Shown here: positions 12,619-26,900 of the stretch, one piece after another
How positions within the stretch are numbered: position 1 is the first letter of the stretch
How the letters are laid out: each line of letters begins with the position of its first letter
Assembly: GCA_916700875.1 (NCBI GenBank)
Contig: CAKAKS010000039.1
Location: 13,563,139 to 13,627,138, forward strand
Length of the DNA stretch: 64,000 nt
Direction: 5' to 3'
From: Sebastes aleutianus
Taxonomy: Eukaryota > Chordata > Actinopteri > Perciformes > Sebastidae
The notes under the pieces: generated by a model
What the model saw: only the letters and a program-made list of their open reading frames with translations
Told to the model about the DNA's origin: nothing
Databases searched by the model: none
Program-made: the position numbers and the translations under genes

Positions 12619-15600
12619 GTACCACAGCTCCGGAGGCCGGCTGGACGATCCAGGCGTACTCTGGTCTGATGAGGCGAAGACAGTTCAGAGCAGCCAGGTA
12701 ACAGTTCACCTGTTTCTGAAGGCCGAGACGCGTCCGAACCTCTCGACCGAGACGCATCCCAAACTCAAACATCACCGTCCCAGCTAAACACATTCATGTG
12801 ATAAAATACAAAAAGACAGAGTCTGGTTAGTTCATAATAGTTAGTAGTTAAAATGTCAGATATTTACAGTGAGATTAAACACTGAGGTGTTGTTGCAGTA
12901 GTCTTACCTTTCCTGTAGTTGTGTCTGTTGATGTGGAAGGCGTACAGCAGCTCGTAGTAATTATGAGCCAGCAGGTCCAAACCTCTGGCCCGAGACTCGA
13001 TGATACCGACGACCTGGTGACGACACAACAGTTAACGACACAACAATACTTCCAGATAGCTGCTTTAATTTACTGTTTGGCTTTCAGCTGGATCAGAGTC
13101 GTGTTCAGTTACTGCTGACGTAAACCCAACATTCATACTAACAACTTTTAAATAACTAAATAACGGGGGACTTTTATTGTCAAGAATTTATAGGAAATTA
13201 AATGTGTTTATTACAGAATTAGCGGAGCTTTGTTAGCGACTATTCTTCAATAAGAAATAATTATAAATTTATTTCTATTCTATATTAATGTATTATTATC
13301 ATATATGCGTGAAGGGTCAGGGGAAGGTTTTACCTCGTCGTGCAGGTTGACGTAGGAGAATTGGACTAAATCCTGGAGCTGAGAACGTTCACACAAAACC
13401 ACCACCAGTTGACGGAGACAATCCAGCTGCCTGACACCACAACAGCAACAGAGTTAGTTTATACAGAAAATAAATACATTTGTAATCATCATTAATCATC
13501 AAAATCTCCTGTTTTATTCATGTTTAACTGTCATCAGTCACTCTGACAAGCTTTTAATATTTATGTCTTTTTAATGTGTAAAAATATCAATATTGTCCCG
13601 TGAACAAGTGTCTTTACACTTTCTCACTTCTTTAATTTTGTGTATATATATATATATATATAAATAAATGTGTGTGTATATGTACATACATGCTGCAGTC
13701 TGGGTTCTGGGTGAGCGCTTCATAAGCTTCACTGTTGTGTCCCAGATCCAGGTGATGTTTGAATATTCGAGTCCACAGAGCCGCCTGAAGGCAAACACAA
13801 ATTTATATCTATACATCATATTAGAAGAGAAATATGTAGAAACAAACATTAAATAATTTGGGAAATGGATTCAACCAAGAGAAAAAGCTTAAAGGAACTG
13901 TGTAGTATTTAGTGACATCTAGTGGTGAGGTTGCAGATTACAACTACTGCCGTGTGCAAAGCGTGCAGCAGAACTACGGCAACGACGTGAAAACATGAAC
14001 GTTCCCTCCAGAGAGAGTAACGTTATCGACTGTGCTCCAACCAGGAACAGTTAAGAGTTTTTTTTTTCTGTTCTGGGCAGCTGTAGAAACATGGAGGACT
14101 CTGTGGAGAAGACCAGCTCCCTATGGAGATATAAACAGATCATTCTACGCTAACGGAAACACAACCCCTTATTATCAGCTGATTATATACTAATGAAAAC
14201 ATACTTAATAATATGATATTACATTTCTGCCAACAGATTCCCCTGAATGTTACACACCCTGTCCTTTAATAATTCTCACCACAGCTCCCATCACAAACAG
14301 TCACATCATAGTGACATCACATTAGTGCAAAACAAAAACATTAATATAAACAGACATAAGTATAATTGTCTGTTTACCTGTCTGTTTACCTGTGTGTTAA
14401 ATGTTACCTGTCTGTTTACCTGTCTGTTAAATGTTACCTGTCTGTTTACCGGTCTGTTAAATGTTACCTGGCTGTTTACCGGTCTGTTAAATGTTACCTG
14501 GCTGTTTACCGGTCTGTTAAATGTTACCTGGCTGTTTACCTGTCTGTTAAATGTTACCTGTCTGTTTACCAGTCTGTTAAATGTTACCTGGCTGTTTACC
14601 GGTCTGTTAAATGTTACCTGGCTGTTTACCGGTCTGTTAAATGTTACCTGGCTGTTTACCAGTCTGTTAAATGTTACCTGGCTGTTTACCAGTCTGTTAA
14701 ATGTTACCTGGCTGTTTACCGGTCTGTTAAATGTTACCTGGCTGTTTACCGGTCTGTTAAATGTTACCTGGCTGTTTACCTGTGTGTTAAATGTTACCTG
14801 ACTGTTTACCGGTCTGTTAAATGTTACCTGGCTGTTTACCTGTGTGTTAAATGTTACCTGGCTGTTTACCTGTGTGTTAAATGTTACCTGGCTGTTGACG
14901 TCGGTGACGGCCTCTGTTATGGCCAAAGAGGCCAACTGGATGACCAGCTCAGGTAGACCCACATCCTCCAACAGCCGCAGCACCTAAACACACACAATCA
15001 ATATGTGGAAATACTGTATATAATATATATATAAATAAAATATTTCAGTTCTGTGTAGTTTCACAGTCACAACACTGAATAAAACACAGACAATTTTAAC
15101 AACTGTCTCACTAATGGACTGGTGGTTTCCTCCATCTATATTGTTCTCGGTTCTTCATGTGTACCTTGTTGTAGTATTGTAATCTGGGGGTCGAGGCAGC
15201 CTCCTCATCCTCGCTGCCCGTCAGTTTCATCAGGAACTCCTCCTTCTCCACCTCTGTCGCTGCCTCCTGGAAACACTGCAGAGCCTGAGGAGAAAATACC
15301 AACAACAGGGGTATGTGAGGAGTCGACAGATACAACAGGGGGATATGAGGAGTCGACAGAAACCAGCACCACCAGTTTGTGCTTCCAGTCTACACACTGT
15401 AAAAATACAGGTGTGGTTGTTGTGACCCACCTTCTGGCCCTCCCCGTTGGCCAGGTAACACTGACCCAGCATGAAGCGACAGGAGCCGATGTTCACCTGA
15501 CACCAGGGACCAATCAGACGCACGTACTCCTGCACACACACACAAACATACAGGTGAGATACACCTGAGACGCTCTGCCATCAACAACACAATACAGAGA

Positions 15601-17660
15601 TATAACAGACCAGGCCTGACCGATAAATCATATTTTCATTGTCATCGCGATTTGGTAAAAGGCTGCTTGAAACGCGATTGATAAGAAAAATCATTTTATT
15701 CAGAGATGGTTACCGAAACCCGTTAATAAACGGGCTCCAGGGATGGAGACTGTAGTATTTATTATCACACTGCAGCCTCTCCCTGCTCTGTCAGAGCTCT
15801 ACACATCAACACACACAGAAAAGTCAGAGATCAGCTGATCAGGGAGACCTCTAGGACTGTGTATCGGCAAGAATCTGGCGATACGATACGTATCATGATA
15901 CAGGGGTTATGATTCAATATGTAAGGGATAATGTACAGCGAGCCGGTCACACCGTGTCGGGGTGCAGCATCGCCCTGTCGGGGATTCTTTCACAACAATG
16001 ACCTGCCAGCTGTACATTAAAAGTCTTTGATGAAGAACATAATAAACTTAAACCCACCTGCAGCTGTGTGTACTGACAGTTGGCCATCAGACACTCTGGG
16101 AACTGGAAACCAGGGTTACTGGGCCAACTGGGAGACACCAGTTAAGATTCAACAACAAACCACTACACCATGGTGAAGACAGGAAGTCACCAGAATAAAT
16201 AAAATATAAAAGTATGATTACTGCCTTCCTGAGGGTGTGTAGGAAAAAACACCTGCTCAGTGTGTTGTCAGGTGAATAAAGGATACAGCAGCTGAGCGAG
16301 CAGGTTGACCACGTTGGAGATAATGTGACTCCAGTTGAGCAGAGAGTTACTCTGCTGCTGAGAGTAAATCTGAGAGATGATCATCTTCCTGGCTACAGTC
16401 TGATAGAAGAGCTCCACCACCGTCTGAGGACTCAACACTGCTGAGACAGAGGGCACTATTATTACCTAGTATGCACACTGAACGTCATGTCAGGTACTAT
16501 TATTACCTCATAAACACACTAAACATCATGTCAGGCACTATTATTACCTCATACACACACTGAACATCATGTCAGGCACTATTATTACCTCATAAAGTGA
16601 ACTTTAATAACAGTAACTGTATTAAAAGGACTATTAGTACCTCATAAACACAGTGAACTTTAATAATAGTAACTGTATTAAAGGGACTATTGTTATCTCT
16701 CTGAGGGAAAACAGACGTGATGAAACTGATCTGAGTTCAGTGTTTCTGACCTGATCTGTTGGTGGAGAGGGCCGGGGTGTCAGACAGCTCCAACACTGTG
16801 AGGTGCTGCAGGTTAGCGTCTCTGCAGGAGGTCAGAGGTCAGAGGTCAGTCAATCTATGTGAACACTTTCTACATGTGGGTCAAGTTGTTTTAATCAGAA
16901 ATCAGAAATAAACATGAATTAAATTAATTAAAATAAATAGTGAAAGTGTATAAGGGTTTAGAACATTATGATAGAAGTATATGATGATCATCCTCATGCT
17001 CTATTATGTCTCATAAGTTGTTGCAGCAATTTTTGGAGATTTGGATCATCAGATTTGGGGCTTAATTGAACCATTTTTTACCACTGGAGAATTGATAAAA
17101 ATGATCAATAATCCCTCTAAAATTCCGCATTAAGACACCAAGACTTTGTGGAACACCATAGGCGATTGGATGGCGAGCAATTGTGTTGTGTAAACTGCTC
17201 TGAAACCCCCTTATTGTCAATCTACTTTGATCCACAAGAGTCTCAGCTTTACAGTGATACCCAATTTATGTAATTCAAGACTGTTTAGGGACCCCAGTAT
17301 GCAGAAATATTCAAATCTCGGCATGTCTTTAAAGGGGAGACTTGTGGGTACCCATAGAACCTATTTTCATTCACATATCTGGAGGTCAGAGGTCAAGGGA
17401 CCCCTTTGAAAATGGCCATGACAGTTTTTCCTCGTCAAAATTTAGTGTAAGTTTGTAGCGTTATTTAACCTCCTTCACAACAAGCTAGTATGACATGGTT
17501 GGTACCAATAGATTCATCAGGTTTTATATTTTCATATGATACCAGCATCTTCACTCTAAAACTGAACCTATACAACCTCTGAGAGGCAGTAAAGTCGGAC
17601 AGGATCGCTGGTCTCAGGGGGTTAATAGTTTTTCCTTCCAGAGCAAAATAAATGATTAAG

Positions 17661-17696
<36 letters not shown>

Positions 17697-18833
17697 TTGT
17701 GTGTACTCACATGATGTCTATGGGGACGGAGGAGGCCAGGCTCTGACTGATGTGTTTGAGGAGGTGATAGGAGGAGAGGAGGTTGGAGCTCCGAGGGATC
17801 AGGTCCTGCTGGAGCTGCAGCAGTTGAGCTCCCCCCCCCAGAAACACCTGAGAGACAGAGACACACATTATAACACACACACACACACACACACACTATA
17901 ACATACACTATAACGCGCACACACACACTATAACATACACTTTAACGCACACACACACATAATAACACTCACATTATAACACACACACATACTATAACAC
18001 ACATTATAACACAGACACATTATAACACAAATTATAACACACACACACACACACACACACATTATAACACGCACGCAGGCGGATGGTAGATTATTACATC
18101 GTGATGCGTTCAAATGTAATCATGTAACATTGGATTTCTGGTGAGAAACTTGAATAACTCCAGCAGTTTGAAGGAGATGTTTTCACAACAATATCAAATA
18201 GATAATAGAGAGAATTATGACCTGTTTAACTTCCTAACACTACTGTAGCTCTAACCAGCTAATAATATATAATTAGAACTACTAATTCAAAGATTCTTTT
18301 AATCAATAAAAATAAAATCATTTATTTCCTAATCGTTTGAATTGTGTGTTTTTATGCCAATAACCACGATAGGACAATAACACAGTAAAACATTTAGTGT
18401 TTGACTGTTGGAATTTAGCACAACATGGAAGTGAAAACAGCGCTCTGTATATTTAAATGTCAATTTGCAATAAAAATATTTTGTCCCTAAAATCAATGAA
18501 TAATCATGATAAATAATCGTGATCAAAATAACCACACAGCCCCGCTGAGAGGATTTCACCACACAGCCTCAAACCAATTTATCGCTTGGCTCTTGGTGTG
18601 AACAGAGCTTAACAATGTTAACCTGTGGGGGGGGACCGGAGGGTGGGTGCTACGCTTCAGAAACGACGCCGTCGGTCAGGACAGCGTTATCAGCTCTAAC
18701 CGCCGTATGAGAGCAGTGCAGAGCGGCGGCCGTGACCTCGCCAGTGCAGCCCACTGGAGGGCTGACGGTCTACAGCTCTGAGTGACTGGATCTGCCTCGT
18801 GTTGTTTTGATTCATCCATTCATTCATCCACCC

Positions 18834-18900
<67 letters not shown>

Positions 18901-20957
18901 ATACGTTGTCTCCGAAGCGTAGGTATAGTTTCTGCAGGATCAGCAGGTCTCTACAGAACAGCGCTCTGGTCATGGTCATGTGACACACAGCCTGACAGAC
19001 GAGCGACACCGCCGAGCTGCTGCCGTACAGCTGAGACAGGCTGATCCTCAGGTTCAGGCTCTGACCTGCAAGACACAGAGCAGGGACAACTAAACACACC
19101 ACACATCAGGGACCAGGAGTCCACATGGGTCTATAGACCTGAACCAGGAGTCCACAGGGGTCTATAGATCTGAAACAGGAGTCCACAGGGGTCTATAGAT
19201 CTGAACCAGGAGTCCACAGGGGTCTATTGATAGGAACCAGGAGTAAAGTGGATCAGCTGTTACCCACCAGGTGCGAGGGGTCCTTCTTCTCCGACCTCTG
19301 AGTCCGTCTCCAGGTCCATCTCCCTGAGCAGGACCATCATGGCCGCCATCGGATTACGAATGTCCTGCAGTTTGTTCTGGATGTCCTCGATCACGTTGTC
19401 ACTGCAGGAAACACGACATCACGTTTAAATAAAACTACTACAGCTGAGGATTTTACATACCTTAATAAACATATTCTAATATTATTCATTCTAAAGTTCA
19501 TTCAACATAATCTAATATTAATTGTAAAGTTTATAAAACATAATCTAATATTATTCATGATATGGTTTATTAAACATAATCTAATATTCATTATAATGTC
19601 TATCAAACCCCTCCAATGAATTGCCATCTTAACATGGTGGAGAGGTTTGTGAGCCCCAGTGACCCTGGGAGCTGTGTTGTCGGGGGCATTAGCTCCTGGT
19701 AGGGTCTCCCAAGGCAAAGTGGTCCCAGGGGAGGGGCCAGAACAAGAGCAAATCACAGACCCTTATGAATCGGAGCCAACAGATTTGTGGAATCTAGTGG
19801 TTAATATTATTGATTATAGAGTGTATTAATTAATATTATTGATTTTAGAGTGTATTAATTAATATTATTGATAATAGAGTGTATTAATTAATATTATTGA
19901 TTATAAAGTGAGGTGACTGACTTGTCGTTGGACAGCAGGTTCTCCAGGACGAGTTCTGCAGCCCTCTCAGGTGACTGAAGGTGTTCCAGAGCTTTCTCCA
20001 TCTCATACGCCATCTCTCCAGAAACAGCATCACTGACCAGCCGCAGACACTGAACCAGCTGCAGCACGTCACGGCCCACATCTGGATCTGACAGGTCACA
20101 TGACAATAACACACATCAGGATAACGACAAGTCACATGACAGGTCACATGACAGTGTGGTCACATGACAGCGTGATCACCTTCAGCGATGGGCGTCTCGT
20201 CCTCTGAGAACAGGTACTCATCATAAGACAGGTAGAGATGATCCACAGCGAAACACGGCAGGAGGAACGACACGAAACCCTGAAACACACAAGCATTACA
20301 AAGATTTAAAGACTTTAGTGGTCCGTCTCCACAGGTGTGTCCATAGGTGTCAGAGAGAGGGACACTGACCGTCTTCAGCAGACAGACCATGCCGGTGCTC
20401 TGGCTCACAGTCAGACCCAGAGGCAGGGACAGAGCCTCCTGGTACTGGAGACAGCAGGCGTAGAACCTGGACCAGAACTCCACCTGCAGCTGACGGTACT
20501 CCTCCTGAGAAAACTCAAACTCTGTCACACTGCTCTGCAGCTGGAGGAGGAGAGACAGACAGGAAGAGGAGAGACAGACAGGAGGAGAGACAGGAGGAGA
20601 GAAAGGAGAACAGATTACTGTCTGCACTGTCACAGGAAGGAAACCAGAACAACACTTCCCGTCTTCTTCTAAAGTGTAACATCGCTGTGCTGGACACGAC
20701 CGTAACAACGCTACGCTAGAAACGACCGTAACACATCGCTATCGCCAGATGAGTGACATCTTTGTTCAGCTCATTTTCTGGAACCAGTGTAGCATTAAAA
20801 CATGGAGAAATTAGCAGGCTGGCTAGCTAACTAGCGGTGCAGGTGTTTCTTAAAGGGTTAAGCAGTAACTCACCTCACTCTCCACAGCCACCGTCACCTC
20901 CTTCTTCAGACTCTCCCAGGAAAGATCAGTGATCCTCTCTGAGCCTCGGCGGTAGAT
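6804..20957 (-). CDS. nup160: nup160 exons 10-34: alpha-helical stack
   Basis: Exons 10-34 encode about 955 residues of the alpha-helical middle and C-terminal region that binds Nup85/Seh1/Nup37 partners in the Y complex (family knowledge). Recognised blocks: EFEFSQEEYRQLQ and FWSRFYACCLQYQ (exon 11), VDHLYLSYDEYLFSEDET (exon 12), LSQLYGSSSA and CRDLLILQKL (exon 15), PQTVVELFYQTVARK (exon 18), WCQVNIGSCRFMLGQCYL (exon 20), STPRLQYYNK (exon 21), GLPELVIQLASLAITEA (exon 22), FKHHLDLGHNSEAYEALTQ (exon 23), HNYYELLYAFHI (exon 25), GMRLGREVRT (exon 26), ATDEAWRLL and NKLLSHGVPLPDWL (exon 31), WLPYTSIDQLL (exon 33). Exon 22 (14888-14983) ends in NSQ and runs straight into a 30-bp minisatellite that stays open in the same frame. 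The last exon encodes a short basic, coiled-coil-like tail ending LVTR. Confidence 0.95.
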
Positions 20958-23900
20958 CTGAGACACAGAAAACACACGTCATCATCAGCAAAGCCAGGTA
21001 GCTTCACACCTGTAGAGCTTTAACTATACCAGGTAGTTTCTCACCAGTAGAGCTTTAACTATACCAGGTAGTTTCTCACCTGTAGAGCTTTAACTATACC
21101 AGGTAGTTTCTCACCTGTAGAGCTTTAACTATACCAGGTAGTTTCTCACCAGTAGAGCTTTAACTATACCAGGTAGTTTCTCACCAGTAGAGCTTTAACT
21201 ATACCAGGTAGTTTCTCACCTGTAGAGCTTTAACTATACCAGGTAGTTTCTCACCAGTAGAGCTTTAACTATACCAGGTAGTTTCTCACCAGTAGAGCTT
21301 TAACTATACCAGGTAGTTTCTCACCAGTAGAGCTTTAACTATACCAGGTAGTTTCTCACCAGTAGAGCTTTAACTATACCAGGTAGTTTCTCACCAGTAG
21401 AGCTTTAACTATACCAGGTACTTTCTCACCTGCAGAGCTTTAACTATACCAGGTAGTTTCTCACCTGTAGAGCTTTAACTATGGCTGAAGCTGTGAAGCG
21501 TAGAGGAGAGAAGAGAACCTCCAGGTACGTCTCCTGTTAACACACAACACATACAGTATTTAATCAGACATGATGAATGAACAGTCAGCTCAGTTATCAT
21601 GACAACACACCTCATCACCTGGATACAATTTGTGTTGCTTCATTTCAATCATTACTGTGAAGGCTGTACATTATACACATATTACTTAATCATGTTATAT
21701 ACTATTCTGGTGTACTCTATAGTAGATCTTCTTTACTTTGCTGCTACTAATAATCACCAGTATGTCACTGACACAGTACTGCTGTATTAGTTTAAGTACA
21801 ACACTGATGGTGAGTACTGTGTCTATGTTTAATGCTTGGCTTGTAATTTTGACTTGAAATTATTTTGTGTAGTTTCTATTTTTATTTCTATTCTTATTCT
21901 TTTTCATATACTTCTAATTATTTATATTTCACCTTTCTGTCTTTGTGCTGAGTTTTTCCTGAGGAACAAACATGATTAACTGATTTATTGTTTCAGTTCT
22001 AAATTCAGCTGTATCAGATAATTTTATCGATCAATGAGGAGGTCAGAGGTCACAGTGTGACTGGTCTTACTCTGGGGTCCTGGTCCACTCCGATATGGAC
22101 TTCTTCTTCAGGTGGAGGCTGAACAAACACCTGGTTCCACTGACCTGCTGTATTACTGGACAACACACAACCACACAAACACACACAGGATCAATATCAC
22201 AGGAGGAGGGGCCACTAGAGATGATGTATTTTAACATTAAGTAAGGGATAATGTACAGCGAGCCGGTCATTGTTGTGAAATAAACCCAATCAGGGCGATG
22301 TCCATCGAGTATTCAACAACACTGTGTAATAAAGGTAAATGAAGCTGTGATCGAGGCGGAGCAGCAGAGATACAATCAGCTGGAGCACCATGTTAACCAA
22401 CCAGCTCTCAGCTCACTGTGATCTGACCAATCAGCTTTGATGTGTATTGTGACCTCATGTCTTTAGTGTCCAACTCTGTTATTCAGGGTCCTATCTGTCT
22501 GACATCGCCGCACATCACAGCGGAACTATCATTGCTAGTTTCAGACCGACGCTGTTGTCATTTTCACACCCAGCGCCCACGTTGTGTACGTAGCAGATGT
22601 ACTTGCGCCCATCTGATCGCCCATGGGCGTGTTGGTCTTAAAATGAGGTGTGGTCAGGCGCTTTGTTGGAGCATTGACCAACAGAAGCCTGATCTAAAGT
22701 CTGGTGAAGTATTTTCCTGCTATTTAAAGGGCTCATTATTCAGATAGTAAGATGAGTCTACAGGCAGGTTCACAACACACGTTCACTCTGCTGGTTACAC
22801 ACAGGGACGCAGCAGAGCTCCTCCTCAGTTAAACACAGCGTCAGCTCTACACCAATGTTTTTATTTATGTTCAGGAAAACATTAAATTCAGAATATAATG
22901 GAATATACGGTGATGAAGTAAGGATCTCAGGCATTCTGGACTGATCAACCTGCAGCACTCTCAGCGCTCCTCGCCGTGACCAGAGAGATCACTGGTGTGA
23001 TTTTAACCTTCCTGTCTGTTGAGCTAGCTGGTTGAAGCTAAGCTAACTCTGAAGCTAACTTTGCACCAAAGATCATCTTTTTAATTTGATGAGATGTTGT
23101 CAGGTCACATGACCTCCTCACAAATATGGACAAGTGGACCAAACAGGACGGAGACTTTTTACTTGTATTTACTGTAGCCAGCTACAGGAAGTTAGGAGAC
23201 CAATGACAGATGTTAAAAGCCAACAGCAGCTCAGATCAGATCATGTGACTTACTGTTCATAGTTGATGTATTTGACCACGGTGGCGTTGGAGTCGTCCAC
23301 CCAGACAGCCCAGATGTCTGTGGAGGTCAGAGCGAAATCCACCAGAGTCTCCTGTTGACACACAGACAGACAACATCTTCATACATGTATTCATTACATC
23401 TATTACTGTATATGTGTTTCTGTTACTACTACATGTCCTGATCACAGTTCTCATCGGTGGACTTCCAGTAGCACAGCCCACTCTAGATACCGCTCCTTCT
23501 ACCCTTGGCCCGAATCCACCCACATCCTCCAGATATATATCTAAAATATCGGAGTTGACACCACAATGAGTAGCCATAACAAAAAGATGAAAGATAAGTT
23601 GATAAATTGAGATCCCCGACACAAGACGCAAAAAATAGCGGGATGAAATCATGCCATTTCATTTATTTGAGGATTATCAGTCAGGATTTAGATTATCATA
23701 GCACAGAGACAGCACTAGTGAAAATTACAAATGACCTTCTTGCATCCGACAAAGGACCTGTCTTCTTAGATCTTAGTGCTGCTTTCGACATCATTGACCA
23801 TCACATCCTATTACAGAGACTGGAATATTTAATCATTAAATATTCCAACTTGCTTACTGCTACTTCCGCTACCTAACCGGAAGTTACGAACATAATCATT

Positions 23901-26900
23901 TCTACAGTAACACCCCTGAGAATAAGGTGGATAAAATAATACAGTAGATAAACCTGAGGAGAATTAACATCTGAGGAAAGTTTTCTGCTGCTTGAAAAGC
24001 TATTTACAACTGCCCCAATAACAGAATCCAAGGGCTGAGCAAGCGCATCAAAAAATGTCAACCCCGCTGCTACAACTCCCTCCGAGAGGAAACACTGTGT
24101 GTATGTGGACAGGCACGCTGGAGCAGGAAGTGACATCACAGCTCACCTGCGTGGTGAAGAGAGAGGAGATGTGGTCGAGACTGTAGCGGTTGTTGTCGGT
24201 GGCGACCAGCTGCAGGACGGTGAACTGTCCTCTCTGAGGGACGGCCAGGTAGACGCACAAACAGAGGCCGGTGGCGGCGGAGAAGGCCAGTCTCAGACGG
24301 TGACCCTGACCGGCCAGACGCTTCACACCTCGACAGGCCGGCATGTACTCCAACATGTCCGCCTCCAGCAGACACGCCTGCTCCTGTGGGGGGACGCAAC
24401 AAGTATTTCTTTAATCATGCAGTACTTGTTATTAACAAACTCTATATACAGGAAATACTGAGTCATCAGTGGTGTCAATATGGCAGACTAGAAAATGCAT
24501 CTCTTGCTGAAAATGCATGGGAATGCTGACAGCTGAAATTAATTGCAAAGCATTGCTGTAAATATGGAACTGAATTGTAAAACTGGCAGAGTTGAAAGCT
24601 GAACTGCTTGATCCAAAAAAAGAACTGAAATACATTGGTAGAAAAGCAGGGAGCTAAACTGTCATAGGTGGAAGTTTTGACTCGTTAGACAGAAAGTAGT
24701 TTTTGGGTGGAATGAACCTTGAAAACTATACAGTAAATGCTTGTACAGAAAGTAGTATTTGGGTGAAACAAACCTTTAACCAAACCTGTCTTTATGGTTT
24801 CATTTATGTTTTTTTCTGCACTTTTTTTCTTTTGGAGAATTAAGTTAATGTTGATTTGAATTGAATATCTATACAACTAATTACATCTCCCAGAACAGCA
24901 GCTGTATGTGTGAAGCTCATCGGTTGGAGAGGAGTCTTACCCTGAAGGACCACATGCGCAGCTTGTGATCCTGACAGAGGGCGAAGATGAAGGAGTCTTC
25001 CTCCAGCTCTCTGACAGCCAGACTGAGGACCAGGTCAGCCGGACTCTGTTCCCCCCGGATGGAGGAGGGCATCCAGCCGGACAGCCTCTGCATCATGGAG
25101 CTCCTCTTCAGCTCCACCATCGACACGCTGCCTGCAACACAAACACACACATAGACAGCCTTCAGAAGCAGTCCTTCTACAGCTGACCAGCACCATATGA
25201 GAGCAGAGAGCCGCTGTTTACCCTGTGTGTCGTGGGGGGGCAGAGACACCACCATGATGCCTCCAGCAGCTGAAGCCAGGGCGTAGTGGGCCTCTCCGGA
25301 CGGACTGATCCAGGCCGTGGAGGTGCTGGGACTCCCCGTCTGTCCCACAGAGCTGGGGATCAGGACGCTGTGAGACGGGTCCTGTAGACTCAGCTTCCCC
25401 ACATCAGTGAAGATGGACTGCATGTGGAGCTCCGTCACCAGTTCCTGGACAGGTATAGAAACAGGTATAAGACAGGTATAGAGACAGGACACAAAGGTAT
25501 AGAGACAGGACAGACAGGTAGAGAGACAGGTAGAGACAGGTAGAGAGACCGGTAGAGAGACAGGTAGAGAGACAGGACACACAGGTATAGAGACCGGTAG
25601 AAAGACAGGTAGAGAGACAGGTAGAGAGACAAATATAGAGACAGGTATAGATGTGTGTGAAGTGAGGTGTGTATTTACTCACACTGTGGTACATGCGTGA
25701 GGGGTGAGGCAGCACCAGCCTGTGGACGCTCTGATTGGTGGAGATGAGGATGATGACATTGTTGAGGGTCTCCTGGATGTGGACGCCGCCCGGCAGCACG
25801 CTGCAGTGAGACAGACGCAGTCTGACGGCATTGTTTAGCAGGTTGGCATCCAGAGACTGTTCCACCAGCTGCACGCTGTCACCTGACGTACACCTGCACA
25901 CATACACACACTTTAAGTAAAGAAGGACCTTCAGAGAGGAAGTAGTACATGAATTCTTCCTGTTACTGGATACTAGTTACTGGATAATAGTTACTAGTTA
26001 CCGGTAACCGGATACTATTTACCTGATACTATTTACTGGGTACTAGTTACATGGTACTTGTTATGGGATACTAGTTATGGGATACTAGTTACAGATTACT
26101 AGTCACCGGTTACTAGTTACCAGTTACTGGTTACTCACCAGTGAATGAACCTGTTTTTTTTTTTTTTTCAATATTATATATATTTTTTTTGTTGTTCATT
26201 TTGAAACAACAGAACAAACATTCACAAACGTCCCCAATAATAACATTCTCGGTACAAAGAAACTTAACAAACCTAATATTAATATAAAATAAGCCAGTAT
26301 AGATCCAGGAAAAACATATTATATACAAAAAGTAGATAAATAAGTAAAAAGAATATACACAGGTAAAAAAAATCTAATTATTAAAAACAATAAAACAAAA
26401 TAAAATCTAAACCTGTTGCTGGTTACTGGTTACTCACCAGTGAATATACCTGTTACTGGTTACTCACCAGTGAATGAACTTGTTACTGGTTACTCACCAG
26501 TGAATAAACCTGTTACTGGTTACTCACCAGTGAATGAACCTGTTACTGGTTAATCACCAGTGAATAAACCTGTTACTGGTTACTCACCAGTGAATGAACC
26601 TGTTACTGGTTACTCACCAGGGAATAAACCTGTTACTGGTTACTCACCAGTGAATAAACCTGTTACTGGTTACTCACCAGTGAATATACCTGTTACTGGT
26701 TACTCACCAGTGAATGAACTTGTTACTGGTTACTCACCAGTGAATAAACCTGTTACTGGTTACTCACCAGTGAATGAACCTGTTACTGGTTACTCACCAG
26801 TGAATAAACCTGTTACTGGTTACTCACCAGTGAATGAACCTGTTACTGGTTACTCACCAGGGAATAAACCTGTTACTGGTTACTCACCAGTGAATAAACC

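Noticed and set aside
14247..14983. ORFs of 184-225 codons on both strands
   Set aside because: They are the 30-bp minisatellite read through; only the first 32 codons on the minus strand (14888-14983) are a real exon.
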